A DNA stretch of 50,491 bases from Muribaculaceae bacterium (GTDB lineage Bacteria > Bacteroidota > Bacteroidia > Bacteroidales > Muribaculaceae): assembly GCA_022510465.1 (NCBI GenBank), contig JAFLTJ010000006.1:1-50491 (forward strand), given 5' to 3'. The stretch's first letter is position 1; every line of letters begins with the position of its first letter. The position numbers and the translations under genes are program-made. Below the pieces are notes generated by a model. That model saw only the letters and a list, made by a program, of their open reading frames with translations, searched no databases and had not been told where the DNA came from. Shown here in pieces: positions 44,498 through 50,491 of this stretch.

Positions 44498-45268
44498 TCA
44501 AATATCTATTACAAGATTGTCTGTTGCCAGTTCAACATTCCCCGGTAGCTTCATTGACACTTCGGCGTGAAGCCCCATGTCATGGCTTATATGGGTCAGA
44601 TACGCTCTACGGGGGCTAACAGTTGATATAATATCTATCGCCTGCCTGAGATTCAGATGCGAATGATGCTCTTCGATGCGTAACGCATTCAGCACCAATG
44701 TATCAATCCCTCTAAGCATTTTTAACGACCTGTCGGGCATTGTTTTACAGTCTGTTATATATGCAATATTGCCTATTATGAACCCCAATATTGGCAATTT
44801 GTGATGAAACACCTCGATAGGCATAACCTCTATGTCGCCATCAACGGCAAACGGAACGTATGGCTGTATCTCATGTGTTTCAAAAACAGGAACACCCGGA
44901 TATATGTGAGACACAAACGAATATGGCATGCGGTTTCGCTGGTCATCTATTACATCGGCACGTGCATATAGCGGCAATCCATTCTTAAAAGACGCGCAAA
45001 ATGGTCGCAAATCATCCAGACCTCCAACATGGTCATAGTGCGTATGGGTAAGCAGAACACCGCGCAGATGATTTATAGGATTATCAAGCGCCTGACGGCG
45101 AAAATCCGGACCACAGTCTATCAGAAGTTGCCTCATATCATTGAACGTCAGCAATACCGAGGCTCGCAGACGCTTATCTCTCGAATCGGTTGAACGGCAT
45201 GCGGTGCAATTGCAATTAATCTGCGGCACCCCGGTTGATGTGCCGGTCCCCAAAAATGTTAATTTCAT
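44498..45268 (-). CDS. PhnP-like MBL-fold phosphodiesterase
   Basis: 256 residues. FLGTGTSTGVPQINCNCTAC at 5-24 contains the cysteine group that in PhnP binds a structural zinc, and the catalytic metal motifs are LTHTHYDHVGGLDDLRPF, MPIEVFHHKLPILGF, YITDCK and LTHISHDMGLH. This order is that of phosphoribosyl cyclic phosphate phosphodiesterases and RNase Z-like enzymes. No other phn (C-P lyase) genes are present, so another cyclic or diester substrate is likely. It overlaps the BamE-like lipoprotein gene by 4 nt and converges on the DoxX gene with 3 nt between. Confidence 0.83.
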   Translation of the reverse strand: MKLTFLGTGTSTGVPQINCNCTACRSTDSRDKRLRASVLLTFNDMRQLLIDCGPDFRRQALDNPINHLRGVLLTHTHYDHVGGLDDLRPFCASFKNGLPLYARADVIDDQRNRMPYSFVSHIYPGVPVFETHEIQPYVPFAVDGDIEVMPIEVFHHKLPILGFIIGNIAYITDCKTMPDRSLKMLRGIDTLVLNALRIEEHHSHLNLRQAIDIISTVSPRRAYLTHISHDMGLHAEVSMKLPGNVELATDNLVIDI

Positions 45269-46176
45269 CGTCGATAGTCTATTAATATACCATCACTGAA
45301 AATCAGATATATCCCATTCTCATACGACCAGACCTCGCGAACGGAACTATATCCGGCTCTACGCTCAATATCTCGTGGCGGGCCTATTGATAGACGACAT
45401 TCATCGCGTGACATTCCGGCGGCAAGCATGCCTCGCTGTATCAGTTGCCACGTGTTCTCCTCAATATCCGGATAACGCTTGCGAGGGTCGGTTAACGAGA
45501 ACTGTGTCTCAAATTTTCGCGAACCGGCACCCTGGGTTGTCGTTGATATATAAAGCATACCCGCTTGTGTCGTTTCAACGTCGGTTGTACTGAAATCAAT
45601 TCTAATGGGGTAATCGGCTGTGCCGGGAACAACATCATCTATCACAACCGGGACATACTTATATCCGCCTACAACATTGTCAACGCTGTCTCGCCAGATG
45701 GATGTTGTCACCCATAATTTCCTGTTTTTAAGCAACCTGCGGGCGCTATCCACCACCTCAACGTTAACTGTAAACGGAATATTTACTATTGGCCCGGTAG
45801 TTGCCGTGTTATATTCCAGATGAGCGCCTGTCGGAGTAACAAAATCGATAGTAACATCTTTCTCTCCGGTAACCGAGGTCCCATACCGCAAACTGTTATA
45901 TCTGAGTACCGTACCTTTATCTATCTCCCGCTGAGCCACGTCGCGGGGCGAAAAAATGATAGCGCCTTTGCGGTCCACAACAATAAACTCTTTCCCCGGC
46001 TGCCACAAGTCTATGCTGTCAACCGGAAGCGTGGCTATCAGCATTGCCTCGGCCGAAATTGATACAGCATCCTGACGCTTGACATCATTAGCCGTAATTT
46101 TAGGTGTGCTTTCAACCCCTGTAAAACAGGAGCTAAGCACAGCAAACATTAGACAAACAGGGAAAATATATCTCAT
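45265..46176 (-). CDS. Lipoprotein with a C-terminal BamE/SmpA-like segment
   Basis: 303 residues. The lipobox is VLSS-C17 followed by FTGVEST. The central 200 residues are mostly beta strands with no family that I can name with confidence (VDRKGAIIFSPRDVAQ, TVLRYNSLRYGTSVTGEKD, VTTSIWRDSVDNV). The last ~55 residues (IQRGMLAAGMSRDECRLSIGPP ... REVWSYENGIYLIFSDGILI) follow the BamE/SmpA pattern: a helix with G-M-x-x-x-E/D-V-R, G-x-P, then W-x-Y, an aromatic strand and F-x-D-G. A role in the outer envelope is likely. It lies between a prolyl oligopeptidase (4 nt upstream) and a PhnP-like gene (4-nt overlap). Confidence 0.62.
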   Translation of the reverse strand: MRYIFPVCLMFAVLSSCFTGVESTPKITANDVKRQDAVSISAEAMLIATLPVDSIDLWQPGKEFIVVDRKGAIIFSPRDVAQREIDKGTVLRYNSLRYGTSVTGEKDVTIDFVTPTGAHLEYNTATTGPIVNIPFTVNVEVVDSARRLLKNRKLWVTTSIWRDSVDNVVGGYKYVPVVIDDVVPGTADYPIRIDFSTTDVETTQAGMLYISTTTQGAGSRKFETQFSLTDPRKRYPDIEENTWQLIQRGMLAAGMSRDECRLSIGPPRDIERRAGYSSVREVWSYENGIYLIFSDGILIDYRR

Positions 46177-46180
46177 ATTT

Positions 46181-48307
46181 TTATCGAGGAGTCAAACCAA
46201 GGTTATAGAAAATAAACGAATAGATATCAGTATATTCATCAATCACCTTCGACACAGGCTTTCCGGCTCCGTGACCGGCTTTGCTGTCTATTCTTATCAA
46301 CTTGGGAGCGCTGCCTGTGTTGGCAGCCTGTAAAGTAGCCGCATATTTGAAAGAATGAGCCGGTACAACACGGTCATCATGGTCAGCCGTAGTAACCAAA
46401 ATTGCCGGATAGGGAGTGCCGTCATTTCTGATGGTATGAATCGGAGAATAAGACAGCAGATAAGACGCCATTTCGCGACTGTCGCCACTCGTTCCATAAT
46501 CCGACGCCCAGTTCCACCCTATTGTGAACAAATGATAACGCATCATATCCATGACTCCAACTCTGGGTATGGCAACCTTGAAAAGGTCGGGCCGGAGGTT
46601 CACCGTCGCCCCAACAAGCAGTCCGCCATTGCTGCCACCCTCTATCGTAAGTAATTCTGACGTAGTCCAGCCCTCGGCTATCATATATTCGGCCGCAGCA
46701 ATAAAATCGTTAAATACGTTCAGCTTATTCTGCTTTATTCCCTGCTGATGCCACTCCTCGCCATATTCAGCACCTCCGCGAAGATTGGCCTGCGCATATA
46801 TGCCTCCGTTTTCAAGCCATAATATTCGAGATGGATTGTAACCCGGTGTAAGCGAGATATTGAATCCCCCGTAACCATACAGATAAACCGGATTCCGGCC
46901 ATCGCGCTTCAATCCCTTTTTATACGTCAGAAACATGGGAACACGAGTTCCGTCTTTCGAGGTATAAAACACTTGCACCGTCACATAATCATCAAAATCA
47001 ACGCCACTCACCTCTGGCCGATATAGCATCAAAATCTCGTTTGACAACGGATTGTATCTATAGATTGATGACGGCGACGTAAACGAAGTAAACGACAGGA
47101 ACACCTCGTCAGAATGTTTTTTTGAAGCCGAAAGTTCAACCGAGCCAAGCCCGGGAAGTGGCACAACGTTCTTAATATTACCATCCATATCGGCAACCTT
47201 AACCACCGATATCGCATCTTTCTCATAATTGAGCACAAGCCTGTCACCGGCCATTCTCACTCCTGTAAGCACCGCATCGGGCGACTGGGGCACTACCTCC
47301 TCCCAGCATTCAAGCGCCGGAGCCGATAGCGAAAATCTCATTAATCTGTTACGCGGAGCTCCGAGCGAGGTCAGAACATACAATTTTCCGTCAGCCTCGC
47401 CAACAATTTCCATGGGATATTCCTGCGAGTCGGTAATAACAGTCAACACCCCATCATTCAGATTCTTAACAGCCAACGCGCTTCCTATACCCTCACCCTC
47501 ACTGATAACAAACAGATAGGGCGTTCCCTCGGGAACAAACGCGCGGTGAAAATGGAACGGATGGGCTGCATCCTCAAACGCCACAACATCCTCGCTCTGC
47601 GATGTACCTATCTTGTGGTAATATATGTTATGCCCCTCGTTTGAAGCCGTAAAATCACGACCTCCGTCAGGCCGCGGATAAGCACTGTAAAAAAAGCCGT
47701 CACCATGCCATTGCGCATCGGTAAATTTAGCCCACTCTATATGGTCGTCAAGCAATTTACCGGTCGAAGTCTCCATTACATATATCTCCGACCAGTCACT
47801 CCCGCTGCGGCTTATTGTGTATGCAGTGTACTTACCATCAGGAGATTGAAAAATTCCGGTCAGGGCAACAGTTCCATCCTCGCTAAGGGTATTCGGGTCA
47901 AGAAACACCCTCTCTACCCCATTGTCAGTAACCATTACGACAGCCTGATTTTTCAATCCGTCATTCACCGACTGATACAGCCGGCCGTCATTACCTCTCC
48001 ACGGCATCCCTTTCTTGGTATAGTTATTGAGCACCGTCAATCGGCTGCGCAAATCCTCGCGAAAAGGTATCTGCGAAAGGTAATCGTCAGTTATTTTGTT
48101 CTGGGACTTGACCCATTCTTTTGTTTCTGCCGATTTTTCATCCTCAAGCCAGCGATACGGGTCGGCTACTTGCAGGCCAAAGTAGTCGTCAACAGTCTCA
48201 ACCGTTCGGGCTTGGGGATACTGCAATACAAAATTGCATTCCGACGCCGAGGCTACCATTAGCGAAACTATACACATTGCAATTGTCAATAATATTTTAC
48301 TCAACAT
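46181..48307 (-). CDS. Exported prolyl oligopeptidase family protease (S9A)
   Basis: 708 residues. A signal peptide (1-21, MLSKILLTIAMCIVSLMVASA) sends it to the periplasm. The first half is the N-terminal cap (YPQARTVETVDDYFGLQVADPYRWLED) and a seven-bladed propeller (about 75-420). The alpha/beta-hydrolase domain carries the nucleophile in TIEGGSNGGLLVGA (about residue 555), the acid in TADHDDRVVPAHS and the histidine in KAGHGAGKP. It cuts short proline-containing peptides. It heads an operon with the BamE-like lipoprotein and the PhnP-like gene, and has a -7 box with a perfect inverted repeat around its expected start site. Confidence 0.94.
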   Translation of the reverse strand: MLSKILLTIAMCIVSLMVASASECNFVLQYPQARTVETVDDYFGLQVADPYRWLEDEKSAETKEWVKSQNKITDDYLSQIPFREDLRSRLTVLNNYTKKGMPWRGNDGRLYQSVNDGLKNQAVVMVTDNGVERVFLDPNTLSEDGTVALTGIFQSPDGKYTAYTISRSGSDWSEIYVMETSTGKLLDDHIEWAKFTDAQWHGDGFFYSAYPRPDGGRDFTASNEGHNIYYHKIGTSQSEDVVAFEDAAHPFHFHRAFVPEGTPYLFVISEGEGIGSALAVKNLNDGVLTVITDSQEYPMEIVGEADGKLYVLTSLGAPRNRLMRFSLSAPALECWEEVVPQSPDAVLTGVRMAGDRLVLNYEKDAISVVKVADMDGNIKNVVPLPGLGSVELSASKKHSDEVFLSFTSFTSPSSIYRYNPLSNEILMLYRPEVSGVDFDDYVTVQVFYTSKDGTRVPMFLTYKKGLKRDGRNPVYLYGYGGFNISLTPGYNPSRILWLENGGIYAQANLRGGAEYGEEWHQQGIKQNKLNVFNDFIAAAEYMIAEGWTTSELLTIEGGSNGGLLVGATVNLRPDLFKVAIPRVGVMDMMRYHLFTIGWNWASDYGTSGDSREMASYLLSYSPIHTIRNDGTPYPAILVTTADHDDRVVPAHSFKYAATLQAANTGSAPKLIRIDSKAGHGAGKPVSKVIDEYTDIYSFIFYNLGLTPR

Positions 48308-48349
48308 AGTTTATTCAATGATTCTGTTCCAATAATTAGTGATATTTCC

Positions 48350-48385
48350 CGTCATACTTATGACGCCATATAAGTTACAAAATTA
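48350..48385 (-). promoter_or_regulatory. Promoter and operator-like repeat of the prolyl oligopeptidase operon
   Basis: On the minus strand TAATTTTG (48385-48378) is a -7 box. About 12 nt further, CGTCATA-CT-TATGACG (48350-48365) is a perfect 7-2-7 inverted repeat placed shortly after the expected start site, a position where a bound protein would block transcription. There is no clear -33 at 19-20 nt. Confidence 0.5.
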
Positions 48386-48446
48386 CGACTTCTGCAAAAG
48401 GATTTTTGCCGTTTAACAACATTTAACACAATTTTTATTGCATTTT

Positions 48447-48477
48447 TTTGCCACCATGAGAAAAGTTCGTACCTTTG
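48447..48477 (+). promoter_or_regulatory. Promoter of the initiator tRNA
   Basis: TTTG (48447-48450), 19 nt, TACCTTTG (48470-48477): an exact consensus. The tRNA 5' end is 13 nt downstream. Confidence 0.8.
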
Positions 48478-48490
48478 CAGTCACAAACAT

Positions 48491-48565
<75 letters not shown>

Positions 48566-48570
48566 ATCTT

Positions 48571-48602
48571 GAGTTTCCCATTACGGAAACTCTTTTTATT
48601 TC
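48571..48602 (+). terminator. Terminator of the initiator tRNA
   Basis: GAGTTTCC (48571-48578) and GGAAACTC (48585-48592) form a perfect 8-bp stem with a 6-nt loop, followed by TTTTTATTTC, starting 5 nt after the tRNA CCA. Confidence 0.88.
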
Positions 48603-48646
48603 TCTTTCACAAATTTCACTACCGCTTCAAAACTGCTCTGAAATAC

Positions 48647-48679
48647 TTTTGACCAAGCGGAAAATTATAATTACCTTTG
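48647..48679 (+). promoter_or_regulatory. Promoter of the YitT-family gene
   Basis: TTTTG (48647-48651), 20 nt, TACCTTTG (48672-48679), 19 nt before the ATG at 48699. Confidence 0.65.
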
Positions 48680-48698
48680 AGGCGAAAATAATTTGACC

Positions 48699-49613
48699 AT
48701 GAAATTTGACAAAAGAAACCTTTGGCTCGGCACTCGGGATTACCTAATGATAATCTTAGGGACAATGGCCTACTCATTCGGATTTACAGCTTTCATCCTA
48801 CCCGAAAAGGTTGTAATCGGAGGTGTGACCGGTATAGGCACTATTGTATATCTGACAACCGGAATCCCCGTCGCAATAACCCAATACCTCCTTAACCTGT
48901 TGCTGCTACTATTCGCGTTCAGAGTCGTTGGAAAACAATTCGTGATGAAAACTCTGTTCGGAGCCACATTTCTGTCGCTGTGGATTGGTATTATGCAACC
49001 ATTGTTCCCATCCGGAATCATTGAGCAACAACCATTTATGAATATCACTCTGGGAGGATTGCTGTGCGGGCTCGGCCTCGGCATTGTTTTCATCCACAAC
49101 GGCTCGACGGGCGGAACCGACATTGTGGCCGCCATGGTCGCAAAAAAAACCAACGTAAGCATAGGCCGAACTATGATATACGTCGATTTCTGCATCATAT
49201 CGTCATCCTACTTTATAACCCACCGCATTGACACAATAGTGTACGGACTGCTGGTCCTACTATTGGTATCATTTGTTATTGACTATCAAATCAATACAAA
49301 CCGGCAAGCCGTTCAATTCACTATCTTTTCAGAGAAATGGGAAGAGATTGCAACGGCCATCAACACCGACGCCCATCGCGGTTGCACCGTTCTGAACGGA
49401 GTTGGGTGGTACACCAAGCATGAGCTAAAAATACTGCTGGTTGTGTGTCGAAAAATTGAAAGTATCACCGTCTACCGTATCATCAAGGCTATTGACCCCA
49501 AAGCATTTATCACTCAGGGGAATGTCAACGGCGTTTATGGCCAGGGATTTGACGAGTTGAAATTAAAAATGAGGCCTCGCCGGCAGGAAAATTCCAACAC
49601 CAACGAGGCCTGA
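48699..49613 (+). CDS. YitT-family membrane protein (DUF161 plus DUF2179)
   Basis: 304 residues from the ATG of MKFDKRNLW; a TTG two codons earlier is possible but lies closer to the promoter. Five or six transmembrane helices cover residues about 10-200 (YLMIILGTMAYSFGFTAFIL, PVAITQYLLNLLLLLFAF, LWIGIMQPLF, GGLLCGLGLGIVFI, IVYGLLVLLLVSFVI), including the family motif HNGSTGGTDIVA. A cytoplasmic DUF2179 domain follows (about 210-295) with RGCTVLNGVGWYTK and DPKAFITQGNVNGVYGQGF. The transported substrate of this family is unknown. Its 3' end carries an inverted repeat that may serve as terminator for the convergent peroxiredoxin gene. Confidence 0.9.
   Translation: MKFDKRNLWLGTRDYLMIILGTMAYSFGFTAFILPEKVVIGGVTGIGTIVYLTTGIPVAITQYLLNLLLLLFAFRVVGKQFVMKTLFGATFLSLWIGIMQPLFPSGIIEQQPFMNITLGGLLCGLGLGIVFIHNGSTGGTDIVAAMVAKKTNVSIGRTMIYVDFCIISSSYFITHRIDTIVYGLLVLLLVSFVIDYQINTNRQAVQFTIFSEKWEEIATAINTDAHRGCTVLNGVGWYTKHELKILLVVCRKIESITVYRIIKAIDPKAFITQGNVNGVYGQGFDELKLKMRPRRQENSNTNEA
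49559..49611 (-). terminator. Terminator of bcp located in the 3' end of the YitT gene
   Basis: AGGCCTCG (49572-49579) and CGAGGCCT (49604-49611) are perfect 8-bp arms. Read on the minus strand, the hairpin starts 13 nt past the bcp stop codon and is followed by CATTTTTAATTTC, a reasonable U-tract; on the plus strand no U-run follows. The loop of 24 nt is longer than usual. Confidence 0.55.
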
Positions 49614-49623
49614 TTACTTGCCA

Positions 49624-50073
49624 TTACAGCAATTCCAATAGCTGCTGACCGGCATTTTTCGTGTCAACCTTATCAATTATGTGGGTTATGCAGTGGTTGG
49701 CATCGGCTACAAAAGTCGTGCGAGCCGTACCCATGTATTCGCGACCACACATTTTCTTTTTTTGCCACACACCAAAAGCTTGGTTAACCTCGGTTGACTC
49801 GTCGCTCAACAGCAGGAACGGAAGCGAATGTTTTGCCGCAAACTTCTGATGGCTGGCCACCGAGTCCTTACTAATACCGATAGTAACGTAGCCCTTTGCA
49901 GCAATTTCGCTGTTATAATCGCGCAACGAGCACGCCTCGGCAGTGCACCCCGGAGTATTATCCTTCGGATAAAAATAAATCACCAACGGCTTTCCATCAA
50001 AATCAGCCGTTCTCACAACCTTTCCCTCGGCGTCAACTCCGAGAACCTCGGGCAACTTATCTCCTACTTTCAT
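49624..50073 (-). CDS. bcp: Thiol peroxidase of the Bcp/PrxQ type
   Basis: 149 residues from the ATG of MKVGDKLPEVLG, which is the conserved start; the frame extends further upstream but that part lies in the promoter region. The peroxidatic cysteine is in YPKDNTPGCTAEACSLRD (C43) with a possible resolving C48 five residues on, as in the PrxQ group, plus the conserved arginine in GTARTTFV. It reduces hydrogen peroxide and organic peroxides using thioredoxin, so the TrxA encoded at the other end of the window could be a partner. It is transcribed from a consensus promoter and is convergent with the YitT gene. Confidence 0.95.
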   Translation of the reverse strand: MKVGDKLPEVLGVDAEGKVVRTADFDGKPLVIYFYPKDNTPGCTAEACSLRDYNSEIAAKGYVTIGISKDSVASHQKFAAKHSLPFLLLSDESTEVNQAFGVWQKKKMCGREYMGTARTTFVADANHCITHIIDKVDTKNAGQQLLELL

Positions 50074-50114
50074 GTCATTAAATATTTTGATGTTATAAAA
50101 AATAATCTGATTCT

Positions 50115-50145
50115 CAAAAGTAGCAAATACGCAGTAGATTGACAA
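50115..50145 (-). promoter_or_regulatory. Promoter of bcp
   Basis: On the minus strand TTG (50145-50143), 20 nt, TACTTTTG (50122-50115), 41 nt before the bcp ATG. Confidence 0.65.
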
Positions 50146-50395
50146 CAAAATCAATTCAAAACACGCCAAATCTCCTCAAAATTTTGATTTGTCGAACAAA
50201 TGATTTTGCACTACCATTTGCAAAATATTGGAATCTAAAATATTAACAACCGCGAGCCAAAAAAGTTCGACCATCGCATCGCTCGCAACGATTTCGCTGC
50301 TGTCAACCACATCAAAATCACCATGCTCAGACTGATTGTAAATCCCTGCGACACACCTCCTTAGACATATATTCATTTTGAATTTAAAAGATTGA
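50146..50395. other. Intergenic region between bcp and tRNA-Leu
   Basis: About 250 nt with no convincing gene. A minus-strand frame of 75 codons (50176-50403) has no recognised similarity, an unusual start context and ends without a partner. Of note is TAAGGAGGTG on the minus strand (50363-50354), a perfect anti-16S Shine-Dalgarno sequence, rare in Bacteroidetes, but no start codon lies at a usable distance after it. Confidence 0.4.
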
Positions 50396-50427
50396 TTTGG
50401 CAATATGGAATGTTTGTTGTAAATTTG
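50396..50427 (+). promoter_or_regulatory. Promoter of tRNA-Leu
   Basis: TTTG (50396-50399), 20 nt, TAAATTTG (50420-50427); the tRNA starts 11 nt later. Confidence 0.75.
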
Positions 50428-50437
50428 CAGCGGTATA

Positions 50438-50491
50438 GCTCGAATGGTGGAATGGTAGACACGAAGGACTTAAAATCCTTTGGCCATTGCG
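50438..50491 (+). tRNA. tRNA-Leu(TAA), 3' part cut by the window edge
   Basis: Acceptor strand GCTCGAA, the class II D-arm GTGGAATGGTAGACAC typical of leucine tRNAs, and the anticodon arm AAGGA-CTTAAAA-TCCTT with anticodon TAA. The long variable arm begins (TGGCCATTGCG) and the window then ends. Confidence 0.93.

Noticed and set aside
47705-48262. Plus-strand frame of 185 codons opposite the prolyl oligopeptidase gene
   Set aside because: Antisense to a strongly supported protease; no recognisable domain.
50176-50403. Minus-strand frame of 75 codons between bcp and tRNA-Leu
   Set aside because: No recognised family, odd composition, and overlaps the tRNA-Leu promoter region; kept only as a note on the region.

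Overview
The window looks like chromosomal DNA from a member of the Bacteroidales, most likely Muribaculaceae or a close relative. This placement is inferred from family content; no search was run. Pointers are a GT3 (eukaryote-type) glycogen synthase, Bacteroidetes families such as DUF6242, DUF4465, DUF5063, DUF1599 and the BT_3928-like DoxX protein, a lipoprotein TamA variant (TamL), and the Bacteroidetes promoter signature (-33 TTG/TTTG, 19-20 nt, -7 TAnnTTTG), which recurs before many genes and tRNAs. I see no phage, insertion sequence, CRISPR array or rRNA; it reads as core genome with a few accessory surface genes.

Layout. 1-3.6 kb: a partial tRNA-Arg, a thioredoxin, a HAD phosphatase and tamL. 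3.6-9.0 kb (minus): an envelope operon, DUF6089 barrel - uppS - bamA - two Skp/OmpH chaperones - tamL, with an extra promoter before the second chaperone. 9.0-13.5 kb (minus): a DUF6242 lipoprotein and a secreted GH3 glycosidase with an inserted CBM6-like domain, its own terminator and operator-like repeats. 13.6-24.7 kb (minus): a tightly spaced eleven-gene run: Wzi-like barrel, small lipoprotein, LegB-like dehydratase, ATP-grasp, NeuB/LegI-like synthase, DUF4465 lipoprotein, rpoN, PAP2-like membrane protein, purE, ispG, ribD. 24.8-30.2 kb (plus): rlmD, nfo, an exported Sel1-repeat protein with a very basic segment, and cardiolipin synthase. 30.2-32.8 kb (minus): yicC - gmk - nadD - DUF5063. 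32.9-34.9 kb (plus): tsaB - rsmG - MBL hydrolase. 34.9-38.0 kb (minus): glnS and a TPR protein. 38.3-42.6 kb (plus): glycogen synthase and alpha-glucan phosphorylase. 42.7-44.5 kb (plus): DUF1599 and DoxX. 44.5-48.3 kb (minus): prolyl oligopeptidase, a lipoprotein with a BamE-like tail, a PhnP-like MBL enzyme. 48.5-50.5 kb: initiator tRNA-Met, YitT protein, Bcp peroxiredoxin and a partial tRNA-Leu.

How the genes work together. The 3.5-9 kb operon makes the polyprenyl carrier and inserts outer-membrane barrels. The 19-25 kb genes look like a small nonulosonic-acid (legionaminate/sialate-type) and capsule/surface module, transcriptionally upstream of sigma-54 and three essential metabolic genes. 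glgA and glgP form the glycogen build/break pair. The remainder is translation, RNA modification, nucleotide, NAD, riboflavin and isoprenoid metabolism. The least explained items are the reduced LegB/ATP-grasp/NeuB set joined to rpoN, the possible leaderless starts of the Wzi and DUF1599 genes, 16-bp inverted repeats at two promoters, and an orphan promoter with a structured leader before glgA.
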